Part shown: piece by piece, positions 17,217 to 25,153 of the stretch
How the letters are laid out: every line of letters starts with the position of its first letter
How positions within the stretch are numbered: position 1 is the first letter of the stretch
Source of the DNA: Acidimicrobiia bacterium
Lineage (GTDB): Bacteria > Actinomycetota > Acidimicrobiia > IMCC26256 > JAGNEX01
Direction: 5' to 3'
Length of the DNA stretch: 64,000 nt
Assembly (NCBI GenBank): GCA_020637365.1
Contig: JACJWE010000003.1
Span: 124,001 to 188,000, forward strand
The notes under the pieces: generated by a model
Seen by the model: only the letters and a program-made list of their open reading frames with translations
The model's database searches: none
What the model was told of the DNA's origin: nothing
Position numbers and translations under genes: made by a program

Positions 17217-18688
17217 AGTGCCCCTCCGGTCTTTTCTGCTGCGTTGAATGAAGCGGCGGCTTCTAGTGCAGCACCAGCTTGAAACATGGGTCGCTCGCCG
17301 AGCGCTGGCGCGAGGATCTGCATGCCGATGGGCAATCCATGCGCGTCTTTGCCGACCGGCACCGACATCGCTGGTGCCCCGGCGAGGTTGGTCGCGATGG
17401 TGCATACATCCGAGAGGTACATCGCGAGCGGGTCGTCGACCTTGTCGCCGAGCCCGAACGCCGTCGTCGGAGAGGTGGGGCTCAGCAGCACGTCAAAGCG
17501 TTCATAGGCGCGGGCGAAGTCGTCGATGATCAGTGTGCGCACCTGTTGGGCCTTGCCGTAGAACGCGTCGTAGTACCCGGCGGAGAGCGCATAGGTACCC
17601 AACATGATCCGTCGTTTGACCTCGTCACCAAAACCGGCCGCCCTCGTGAGGCGGTTGGTCGCGGCGGTATCGGGCCCTTCGACCCGCAACCCGTATCGGA
17701 TGCCGTCGTATCGAGCAAGGTTGGAGGACGCCTCGGCGGGAGCGATCAGGTAGTAGGCGGATAGGCCGTATTCGATCGACGGGACGCTGACCTCGTCAAC
17801 GATCGCGCCGGCGGCTGCGAGCTGGCCTGCGGAACGCTGAAGGGCCGCTGCAACCTCAGGTTGCAGGCCCTCGGTGTTTGCGAGCTCGGAGATCACGCCG
17901 ACGCGCAGTCCTTGGACACCGTCGTCAAGTACCGAACCGACCGGGGTTGGGGGCTCCTCGATCGATGTCGAATCGAAGTGGTCGTAACCCCAGATCGCTT
18001 CCAACATGAACGCGGCATCGGCGACGGTACGTCCGAATGGGCCGATCTGATCCAGTGACGAAGCGAACGCGATCACTCCATAGCGAGACACGCGGCCGTA
18101 GGTCGGTTTAACCCCGACGACGCCGCACAGCGCCGCAGGCTGGCGAATCGATCCGCCCGTATCGGATCCAAGGGCGAGCGGGACCATCCCAGCGGCGACC
18201 GCTGCCGCGGAACCACCGGAGGACCCACCGGGCACCTTGGATGTGTCCCACGGGTTCTTGACGCTGCCATAGGCGGAGTTCTCGTTGGAAGAGCCCATGG
18301 CGAACTCGTCCATGTTCAGCTTGCCGAGGCTGATAGCCCCCTGAGCCTCGAGACGGCTCACGACCGTTGCGTCATAGGGCGGGCGCCAACCTTTCAGGAT
18401 CTTGGAGCCAGCGGTGGTGGGGATCCCCTCCGTACAGAGCAGGTCTTTGAGGCCAATCGGGACGCCGGCGAGGGCCCCCGCCTCATTCCCGGCAGCCCGA
18501 ACGGCGTCGAGGTCGGCAGCGCGCCGTCGCGCCCGGTCGGCGTCGATGTACAAGAAGGCATTGAGTTCGGGGTTCAGGGCCTCGATGCGGTCCAGATGTG
18601 CGTCGACGATCTCACTGGCGCTGAGCGTGCCGTCGCGAAAGTCTCCGGCCAGTTCTGCCGCGGTTTTAGAGGTGATGGCGTCGGTCAT
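17213..18688 (-). CDS. gatA: Aspartyl/glutamyl-tRNA(Asn/Gln) amidotransferase subunit A
   Basis: 491 residues. The amidase subunit that frees ammonia from glutamine. The catalytic Lys-Ser-Ser triad is visible: GVPIGLKDLLC (Lys), GGSSGGSAAAV (cis-Ser) and SDTGGSIRQPA (nucleophile Ser), in the usual amidase-signature order. Start MTDAITSK follows gatC by two bases. With gatB and gatC it makes Gln-tRNA(Gln) and/or Asn-tRNA(Asn) by transamidation. Confidence 0.97.
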   Translation of the reverse strand: MTDAITSKTAAELAGDFRDGTLSASEIVDAHLDRIEALNPELNAFLYIDADRARRRAADLDAVRAAGNEAGALAGVPIGLKDLLCTEGIPTTAGSKILKGWRPPYDATVVSRLEAQGAISLGKLNMDEFAMGSSNENSAYGSVKNPWDTSKVPGGSSGGSAAAVAAGMVPLALGSDTGGSIRQPAALCGVVGVKPTYGRVSRYGVIAFASSLDQIGPFGRTVADAAFMLEAIWGYDHFDSTSIEEPPTPVGSVLDDGVQGLRVGVISELANTEGLQPEVAAALQRSAGQLAAAGAIVDEVSVPSIEYGLSAYYLIAPAEASSNLARYDGIRYGLRVEGPDTAATNRLTRAAGFGDEVKRRIMLGTYALSAGYYDAFYGKAQQVRTLIIDDFARAYERFDVLLSPTSPTTAFGLGDKVDDPLAMYLSDVCTIATNLAGAPAMSVPVGKDAHGLPIGMQILAPALGERPMFQAGAALEAAASFNAAEKTGGAL

Positions 18689-18690
18689 GG

Positions 18691-18990
18691 TTACTCCGCG
18701 TCCAGAATCCGGGTCACACGGAAACGACCGTCTTCCGCTTCAGGTGCTTGGGACAGCACCGCATCTCGTTCGATACTTGGCCGCACCACGTCATCGCGAA
18801 AGACGTTCACGAGCGGCAGCGGGTGATAGGTGGGTTTGACCCCATCGATATCGAGTGCCTCGACCGAGGCAGCGTGTTCGAGAATCGCGTCGAGCTGCTT
18901 GGTGAATCGGTCGAGTTCGTCGTCGGTGACGTCGAGTCGGGCCAAGGCGGCAACGTGAGCGACGTCTTCACGTGTGATCTTTGCTGACAT
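18691..18990 (-). CDS. gatC: Aspartyl/glutamyl-tRNA(Asn/Gln) amidotransferase subunit C
   Basis: 99 residues, normal length. The small subunit that wraps around and stabilises GatA. Typical start KITREDVAHVAALARLDVTD and the central DGVKPTYHPLPLVNVFRDD. First gene of the gatCAB operon. Confidence 0.95.
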   Translation of the reverse strand: MSAKITREDVAHVAALARLDVTDDELDRFTKQLDAILEHAASVEALDIDGVKPTYHPLPLVNVFRDDVVRPSIERDAVLSQAPEAEDGRFRVTRILDAE

Positions 18991-19089
18991 GGGGGGTGAG
19001 TCTAGGACCCACTCGCGCTCACCCTCGCCCCGCCAGACATGACCGAGCGCTGCGACCGGTCGCCAGGTGGCCGGTCGGTCAACCGGGAT

Positions 19090-19761
19090 CTACCGACGGG
19101 TTGGTTTCACTCGCCTTCCCCGGGCTTCCTCAGCTATCCGCTTCTTGGTCGCCGCCCACGAACAGATCGGGCATACGGCCAGATCATGGTTGCGGGCCGG
19201 ACAATATTCGCGGCCGAAGTAGATGATCTGGAGGTGGCGCGTGTTCCACGTCGATTCCGGGAAGACCGATTTGAGATCGCGCTCGGTCTTTTCAACCGAG
19301 GTGCCGTCGGAGAGCCCCCAACGGCTCGCCAGTCGATGGATATGGGTATCGACGGCAAACGCAGGAAAACCAAAGGCCTGCGACATCACCACACTCGCTG
19401 TCTTGTGGCCGACCCCGGCCAGGCCCTCTAAGAAGTCCCAGTCGGCGAGCACTTCGCCGCCCGCATCGACGATCTGATGTGCCATCGTCGACAGATTGCG
19501 GGCCTTCGTCGGGGCGAGACCGATCTCACGAATGAGCTCTCGAATAGCTTCTGGCTCGAGCGCCGCCATGTCTTCAGGTGTCGAGGCAACCGCGAACAGA
19601 CCAGGTGTGACTTCGTTGACCTTCTTATCGGTGGTCTGAGCCGACAAAGCAACCGCGACGAGGAGGGTGTACGGATCGGAATGGTCGAGTGGAATCGGCG
19701 GCTCCGGGTACAGGTCATCGAGAATCAGTCCGATCTGATCGGCCTTATCCTGACGTTTCAT
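19090..19761 (-). CDS. nth: Endonuclease III (DNA glycosylase/AP lyase) with a variant iron-sulfur motif
   Basis: 223 residues from ATG 19761 (GGAGG just before). Removes oxidised pyrimidines and nicks at abasic sites. The helix-hairpin-helix LAGVGHKTASVV carries the catalytic Lys and FAVDTHIHRLA the catalytic Asp; ALSAQTTDKKVNEV is typical. The usual 4Fe-4S loop is Cys-x6-Cys-x2-Cys-x5-Cys. Here it reads CPARNHDLAVCPIC (Cys187, 197, 200) and no fourth Cys follows, so the cluster ligation differs or is lost. I believe similar CPARxH variants exist in other phyla, but cannot check. Confidence 0.93.
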   Translation of the reverse strand: MKRQDKADQIGLILDDLYPEPPIPLDHSDPYTLLVAVALSAQTTDKKVNEVTPGLFAVASTPEDMAALEPEAIRELIREIGLAPTKARNLSTMAHQIVDAGGEVLADWDFLEGLAGVGHKTASVVMSQAFGFPAFAVDTHIHRLASRWGLSDGTSVEKTERDLKSVFPESTWNTRHLQIIYFGREYCPARNHDLAVCPICSWAATKKRIAEEARGRRVKPTRR

Positions 19762-20034
19762 CGGGCCTCCTCCGGCATAGAGCAACGACCGCGATGATCG
19801 TTCGCCCCAAGACTCGCGCACGCCCGACCTGGCGACGAATGCCCCGGCATCGACGACCGCCTTTGATCGAGGTCGCACATCGGTCGGAGCCAGAGATGGC
19901 CGCTGATACACACGACGACACGAACCTTTCCGCATCCCCGTGCCGAACCGGTCGGTGACCAACTACTCAACCAGCGGTAGTTGCAGAAATCGCGGTTCGG
20001 GTTTCGACGGCTGCGTGAGCCAACGCGGAAAGAA

Positions 20035-20073
20035 GTTGTCCCCTGGTCTGCGTACCTGCGACCAGGGGACAAC
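20035..20073 (-). terminator. Strong hairpin terminator downstream of glnB
   Basis: GTTGTCCCCTGGTC and GACCAGGGGACAAC pair perfectly over 14 bases with an 11-base loop. On the minus strand the hairpin is followed by a T-rich stretch (TTCTTT), as expected for the end of the amt-glnB transcript. The plus strand also has TTCTTTT after it, so it may work in both directions. Confidence 0.8.
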
Positions 20074-20111
20074 CGTTCTTTTGAGTGTGTAAGGATCCGA
20101 AGCAAGCGCGA

Positions 20112-20151
20112 CCGGCGCCTCCGAGTGACGAGGGCTTCCCAGAGGCGCCGG
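20112..20151. terminator. Second hairpin downstream of glnB
   Basis: CCGGCGCCTC and GAGGCGCCGG form a perfect 10-bp stem with a 20-base loop, 55 bases beyond the glnB stop. No T-run follows; it may be an accessory pause or 3'-end stabilising structure. Confidence 0.45.
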
Positions 20152-20205
20152 ACCGCTACACGCACACGAGGTGCGACCTAGCGGGGCCGGTGAGCCCCTG
20201 AACCC

Positions 20206-20543
20206 TCAGACTGCGTCGGCGTCCAATTCGCCGGTGCGAATCCGCATCACCTGATCGACGCTGGTGACCCAGATCTTCCCGTCACCGATCTTGCCGGTCT
20301 TCGCGGTATTGGCGATCAGTTCCAGCACGCTGTCCAAGTCGGCATCGTTGAGAACCACCTCGATCTTGACCTTAGGAACAAAATCGATTCGGTATTCTGC
20401 ACCACGATACGTCTCGGTGTGCCCACCTTGCCGGGCAAAACCCTTGGCATCGGTGACGGTCATTCCTTGAACCCCGCAGCCTTGAGCTTGTCTTTTACCT
20501 CTTCAAGCATATGCGGTTTGATTACTGCAGTGATGAGCTTCAT
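20206..20543 (-). pseudogene. glnB: Nitrogen regulatory protein P-II, single-base frameshift
   Basis: The ATG at 20543 with GGAGG upstream reads MKLITAVIKPHMLEEVKDKL, the exact PII N-terminus, but stops after GFKE. The rest, starting TVTDAKGFARQGGHTETYRG with the T-loop Tyr in RGAEY and the PII C-terminus KIGDGKIWV, is intact in the next frame. Restoring one base near 20466 gives 112 residues, the canonical PII length. PII binds ATP/ADP and 2-oxoglutarate and gates AmtB. It directly follows amt, the classic amtB-glnK pair. The break is either a sequencing slip or a real loss. Confidence 0.9.
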
Positions 20544-20604
20544 GATTCCTCCGTAAGGATCCGTACTGCTGCGTTTCGAACTCAACAATCTTTCCAATCA
20601 GCGG

Positions 20605-21855
20605 TTACGCAAGCGCAGCCTCACCGTATCCAGGCACACCGTGCTCAGCGATGTCCAGACCTTCAAGCTCTTCTTCTTCAGATACTCGGAGCATGTTCAT
20701 GGACTTCAATGCGAAGAACAGAGCAAACGCCAACCCGAACACCCACAAGAAGTTGACCACGATGCCGACAATCTGGTCCATCAGGAGACCAGCACCGCCG
20801 CCCAGGAGCAACCCGTAGTCCGAGCTGCCGATCAGCCCTTCGCTCGCGAACAGTCCAACGGCCAGCGAACCGAAGGCACCACAGACACCGTGCACCGAAA
20901 CCGCGCCGACCGGGTCGTCAATCTTGATCCGATCGAAGAAGAGAACCGAGAAGTACACCAGCGCACCGGCGATGCTGCCGATCACGATGGCGGCCCACGG
21001 GTCGACCCACGCGCAGCCCGCGGTGATCCCGACCAATCCGGCGAGTACACCGTTGCCGGTCATCGCTACGTCGGGCTTACCGCCCAGAATCCAGGTGATA
21101 ATCATCGCAACCAGACCGCCGGCCGCAGCGGAGAGCGTCGTCGTGATGGCGATACCGGGCACGGCACCGTCAAAGGCCAGTTCAGAGCCAGGGTTGAAGC
21201 CGTACCAGCCGATGAGCAGGACGACGACACCGACGATCGCGAACGGGATCGAGTGGCCGGGGATGGCCCGCGGTTTTCCGTCGGGGCCGTACTTTCCAAT
21301 GCGGGGACCGATCAACATTGCACCTGCGAGAGCTGCCCAACCACCGGTGGAGTGCACGATCGTCGAACCGGCAAAGTCGTGGAAGCCCATCTCGGCCAAC
21401 CAGCCGCCACCCCACGTCCAGTGACCGAACACCGGGTAGATGAAGGCCGTGATCGCGAGCGAGTACAGCATGTACCCAACGAACTTGGTGCGTTCGGCTA
21501 CAGCGCCGGACACGATCGTCGCTGCGGCAGCAGCAAACGCGAGCTGGAAGAAGAAGTCGACGCCGGGCAGCAGTCCTCCGTCACCCGGGAATACCGCCAA
21601 GTCGACGCCGGATAAGAAGAACATTTCAGTTCCTATGATGCCGCCGGAGCCGTACATGAATGCATAGCCAACAGCGAAGAACGCAATGGCCCCCAAGCAG
21701 AAATCCATCATGTTTTTCATACAAATGTTGGCGACATTCTTGCCTCGTGTCAGTCCGGCTTCAACCAACATGAAGCCAGCCTGCATGAAGATCACCAAGA
21801 CTGCCGCAATAAAGATCCACAAGTTGTTGACTAGATCAACGCCGGTGGGTTCCAC
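20605..21855 (-). CDS. amt: Ammonium transporter
   Basis: 416 residues, about eleven transmembrane helices. It conducts ammonia/ammonium across the cytoplasmic membrane at low nitrogen. The twin conserved pore His residues are seen in VHSTGGWAALAG and SVHGVCGAFG; the signature NMMDFCLGAIAFFAVGYAFM is at the N-terminal third. The C-terminal cytoplasmic tail, which contacts PII, is present. Forms an operon with glnB and is preceded by GlnR-like boxes. Confidence 0.97.
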   Translation of the reverse strand: MEPTGVDLVNNLWIFIAAVLVIFMQAGFMLVEAGLTRGKNVANICMKNMMDFCLGAIAFFAVGYAFMYGSGGIIGTEMFFLSGVDLAVFPGDGGLLPGVDFFFQLAFAAAAATIVSGAVAERTKFVGYMLYSLAITAFIYPVFGHWTWGGGWLAEMGFHDFAGSTIVHSTGGWAALAGAMLIGPRIGKYGPDGKPRAIPGHSIPFAIVGVVVLLIGWYGFNPGSELAFDGAVPGIAITTTLSAAAGGLVAMIITWILGGKPDVAMTGNGVLAGLVGITAGCAWVDPWAAIVIGSIAGALVYFSVLFFDRIKIDDPVGAVSVHGVCGAFGSLAVGLFASEGLIGSSDYGLLLGGGAGLLMDQIVGIVVNFLWVFGLAFALFFALKSMNMLRVSEEEELEGLDIAEHGVPGYGEAALA

Positions 21856-21931
21856 GTCTTTCCTCCTCGTCCAGGAACGGTATGAACGGCAAGAATGTCG
21901 ACGAGGTTTCTTTCAGAAGGAGCACACCACG

Positions 21932-21998
21932 GTTACAAACATGTTTCAAGAACGCTGTTCGTAAACAGAGCGTTATCGCAATGTTTCGAGCGTGTTTC
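21932..21998 (-). promoter_or_regulatory. GlnR-like binding sites upstream of amt
   Basis: Read on the amt strand, five-base half sites recur at exact 11-base steps: GAAAC, GAAAC, ATAAC, TTTAC (plus-strand starts 21994, 21983, 21972, 21961). Closer to the gene a second block GAAAC-N6-GTAAC lies at 21932-21947. This matches the actinobacterial GlnR box, alternating GTnAC and GAAAC separated by six bases. Block positions 75-145 bases before the amt start fit an activator site. Confidence 0.7.
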
Positions 21999-22202
21999 AG
22001 GACGCTCACACCGCGCCAAAGGCGTACTTTGGGGAGGTCATAGCCCTCACGCACAGATTTGACGTTTGACGACCTTCGTTCACATCAGACGAACGAGGTG
22101 GCCGCGAGCGTGAGCGGAGCGAACGAGTGCCGCCGACCCACCGACGCGAGGCCCTGTGGCCACTGCGCCGAAACCCGCACCCCGCCTCGCCGGGTTCAAA
22201 AC

Positions 22203-22283
22203 CCGACCAAAAAGGTCGACAATGGCTTGTTTGCGCGAGCCGTGGGCCAGTATCGTCCGGATAAATCCGACAAATTTGGTCGG
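22203..22283. promoter_or_regulatory. Two copies of an inverted repeat CCGAC-N7-GTCGR
   Basis: CCGAC CAAAAAG GTCGA is at 22203-22219 and CCGAC AAATTTG GTCGG at 22267-22283. They are the same palindrome with an A/T-rich centre, 64 bases apart, 165-245 bases before the sulfite reductase start. Likely operators for a dimeric regulator of that operon; the regulator is not encoded nearby. Confidence 0.5.
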
Positions 22284-22448
22284 GATTATGTCCGGTCATG
22301 AAAGGCTCGGCAGACACGCCGGAACTTTGACCCGTCCAGCCCGCAGCGACCCCTGACACGGGCCGCTGCATAAGCGGGCACCAGACAACCAACGTTCACC
22401 CGGTCAGCAATCGAGCCGCTGGCCACCTAGGGCCCCCATGGAGTCTTC

Positions 22449-24266
22449 ATGGCCATCACCGATCTCACTCCGACACCAGCCACGAGCCAGCGACGACCGG
22501 TTCCCGCTGTATCCGATCCGGCGATCGAACACGACATAGAGCGTTTCGAAGAGATGCTGAACGGCTACCTGGCAGGCGAGGTCGACGAAGACGTCTTTCG
22601 GGTGTTCCGCCTCACCAACGGCATCTACGGTCAGCGGCAGGGCGAACCCAACCAGATGGTGCGGGTCAAGATCCCGTACGGGTCGATGACGCCCGAACAG
22701 TTCGACATGCTGGCCTATCTCGTCGAGGAGTACTCGCGCGGCTGGGGACACATCACCACCCGGCAGAACATCCAATTTCACTATGCCCAGCTCGACAAGA
22801 TCCCAGAAATCATGCGCTTCCTGGGTTCGGTTGGGATGACGACACGCGAAGCGTGCGGCGACACCGTACGCAACGTACAGGCGTGCCACCTCGCAGGAGC
22901 CTGCCCACACGAGATTCTCGACGTCACCCAATGGGCTGAAGCGGCGGTCCAGCACTTCCTCCGCAATCCAATCGCCCAGCGCATGCCCCGCAAGTTCAAG
23001 ATCAACTTCTCTGGCTGCGCCACCGACTGTGGCCAGGCGATGTTCAATGACGTGGGGGTAATCGCCACCGAACGAATCGGCGACAACGGTCAGGTCGAAG
23101 CAGGTTTCCGAGTTTTTGTCGCCGGCGGTTTGGGCGCCAACCCCCATCCGGCGCTGGCGTTGGAGCCCTTTACGCCTCGTGAGCTGCTGTTGCCCACGAT
23201 GGAAGCGATCCTGCGCGTCTTTGATCAGGCCGGAAACCGCGACAACAAACTCCGTGCGCGTATGAAGTGGCTGATCGACACGCTCGGCTGGGAAGAAGTG
23301 CAATCTCGCATTCTCAAACAGCGACGCTTCCTCCCCGCGTCCTCCTCGTACCCCGGCGGGATTCCATTACCGGTTATCGAACACGGCGACGTCCCCGCCG
23401 GTCGTTCCACCAGCGTCGAAGCCACCCCGATGGGCCAAGGCACCGAGGTCAAACTTCTGTCTTCTGACCCTTTCAAACGCTGGGAATCAGCGAACGTCAT
23501 CAGAGGCGAAGCGAACGGCAAAGTGTCCGCCATCGCTTACGCGCAGCTCGGGGATCTCACCGCCGCTCAGTTCCGTGCAGTCGCGTCGATCCAACGGGAC
23601 TTTGGCGCAGAGGTACGCATCACCAACCGCCAGAACCTGGCGCTGCGCGAGTTGACCGAAGACCAGTTGCGCCCCCTCTTTGAGCGGCTTGCAGAGTTCG
23701 GTATGGAAAAGCCTGGCGCAGAACTAGCCAGAGATGTCGTGTCGTGCCCGGGCGCCGACACCTGCAACCTGGCGGTGACCCAATCACGGGGACTCGCCAA
23801 GGCGATCGGCGACACCCTGGAGGACCAGGGCCTCGGTGAGGTCGCTGGCGTCCGGTTCAACATTTCTGGCTGCACCAACAGTTGCGGTCAGCACCACATT
23901 GCCGACATCGGCTTCTCCGGTGCTGAGCGTCGCGCCCACGGCGAAAGCGCACCCGGCTACCAGATGCTGCTCGGCGGCTATGTGGGCGGTGAAAAGATCG
24001 AGTTTGGTGATCGAGCGCTGCGCCTTCCTGCGAAAGCTGCACCCGAGGCAGCGGCACGTGTTGTCGCCCGTTTTGACGAGGAACGCGAATCGGGCGAATC
24101 GTTCCGTTCTTGGATGGACCGGGTCGGCGGCGCTCGTAAAATCGCTGAGGGGCTCAAAGACCTCGCCGAGTTCCCCACGCCGACGAACAACCCTGACTTC
24201 TACGTCGATTTTGATGAAACCGGGCCGTACGCTGCCAGCGTCGGCGAATCAGAATGCGCGACCTGA
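22449..24266 (+). CDS. Ferredoxin-type nitrite/sulfite reductase
   Basis: 605 residues. Reduces sulfite to sulfide (or nitrite to ammonia) with six electrons at siroheme coupled to a 4Fe-4S cluster; the context with DUF4202 favours assimilatory sulfite reduction. Two homologous halves, each with an N-terminal ferredoxin-like part (GHITTRQNIQFHY; VRITNRQNLALREL) and a siroheme part. The cluster motif is in the second half at Cys433, 439, 475 and 479 (CPGADTC, SGCTNSCGQ). The first half also has the same spacing at Cys146, 152, 190 and 194 (CHLAGAC, SGCATDCGQ), which is notable. Start MAITDL. Confidence 0.92.
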   Translation: MAITDLTPTPATSQRRPVPAVSDPAIEHDIERFEEMLNGYLAGEVDEDVFRVFRLTNGIYGQRQGEPNQMVRVKIPYGSMTPEQFDMLAYLVEEYSRGWGHITTRQNIQFHYAQLDKIPEIMRFLGSVGMTTREACGDTVRNVQACHLAGACPHEILDVTQWAEAAVQHFLRNPIAQRMPRKFKINFSGCATDCGQAMFNDVGVIATERIGDNGQVEAGFRVFVAGGLGANPHPALALEPFTPRELLLPTMEAILRVFDQAGNRDNKLRARMKWLIDTLGWEEVQSRILKQRRFLPASSSYPGGIPLPVIEHGDVPAGRSTSVEATPMGQGTEVKLLSSDPFKRWESANVIRGEANGKVSAIAYAQLGDLTAAQFRAVASIQRDFGAEVRITNRQNLALRELTEDQLRPLFERLAEFGMEKPGAELARDVVSCPGADTCNLAVTQSRGLAKAIGDTLEDQGLGEVAGVRFNISGCTNSCGQHHIADIGFSGAERRAHGESAPGYQMLLGGYVGGEKIEFGDRALRLPAKAAPEAAARVVARFDEERESGESFRSWMDRVGGARKIAEGLKDLAEFPTPTNNPDFYVDFDETGPYAASVGESECAT

Positions 24267-24877
24267 GGACACCAGCGGGGCTGCTCAGCGACACTCTGGC
24301 AGCCATCGATGACCGGAACGCCGAAGATCCCCGCAGCCTTGGTAGCCCTTTTAACGGTCCGATGGCGCAGGTGCAGGGTCGTGAGGCAAGCCGTTGGTTG
24401 GGCCTGCTTCAGCCCGATGCGTCGCCCGAACTACAGATTGCGGTCCGTGCGCATCACATCGACCGGTGGCGACTAGCGCGCTCTGAGTTTCCCCCAGGGC
24501 GCGGTGGGTACCTGAGTTGGCGACGAGAACAGAAGCAGCGCCAGGCCAGCGCGGCTGGAGTCGTGATGTCGGAGCTGGGATGGAGCCAGGAGTCCATCGC
24601 CGAAGTGCAACGTCTGTTGCTCCGACGCAACCTCGCATCCGACCTGGATTCCCAGCGCGTTGAAGACTGCGCCTGTCTGGTGTTTCTAGAAAGTCAGTTC
24701 AGCGATTTCAGCGACGGCGCCGATCCGACCAGAGTCGTCGCGATCGTGGCTAAGACCTGGAACAAGATGAGCCCTGCAGCCCAGCGATTGGCCGGGGACA
24801 TCCCGGTGGCAGCGTCATCGGTGGCGTTGTTGACCGCGGGCATCGAAGCGGCCCGGACCGGGTCGTTCCACCCGTAG
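24254..24877 (+). CDS. DUF4202 domain protein
   Basis: 207 residues, overlapping the sulfite reductase end by 13 bases, hence translationally coupled. It shows the DUF4202 pattern: AVRAHHIDRWRLARSEFPPG, GGYLSWRREQK, LLLRRNLASD, CACLVFLESQF and KTWNKMSPAAQ. The His-rich and acidic conserved positions suggest an HD-like helical fold with metal-binding potential, but no activity is established. I recall this family beside sulfur or nitrogen assimilation genes, which agrees with its place here. Confidence 0.88.
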   Translation: MRDLRTPAGLLSDTLAAIDDRNAEDPRSLGSPFNGPMAQVQGREASRWLGLLQPDASPELQIAVRAHHIDRWRLARSEFPPGRGGYLSWRREQKQRQASAAGVVMSELGWSQESIAEVQRLLLRRNLASDLDSQRVEDCACLVFLESQFSDFSDGADPTRVVAIVAKTWNKMSPAAQRLAGDIPVAASSVALLTAGIEAARTGSFHP

Positions 24878-25153
24878 CGCTGCGAACGATCTCAACGGCT
24901 CCCCTACAGCCGTCACAACAGGCGGCGGGTTAGCACAGCGTCACCTCTCAAGGGCACGCGACCCCCGTCAAAATTGGGCCACAAACCTTGGTGCGGGTAT
25001 CGTCCTCCTGCGATGGGCCGAGTGCGACCTGCGCCCTTCGCAGCGTGACGGCAACGTACTGACCGAGTTCTCGCCGGTCGAAACGGCAGACGCGCCGTTG
25101 TGCTCGCCTATCGACCAAGATTTTGGCGCTTTCGACTACGACCAGGAGCCTCA

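Larger units (their letters stand above)
21856..22448. other. Divergent regulatory region between amt and the sulfite reductase gene
   Basis: About 590 bases with no gene recognised. The amt-proximal part holds the GlnR-like boxes; the middle holds two CCGAC-N7-GTCG sites. Short frames in the remainder look like chance. Confidence 0.6.

Noticed and set aside
20440..20470. Programmed frameshift in glnB
   Set aside because: No slippery heptamer or downstream structure is evident; PII is not known to use frameshifting.
20641..21615. 324-codon plus-strand ORF opposite amt
   Set aside because: Antisense shadow; Asp/Arg/His-rich composition without structure.
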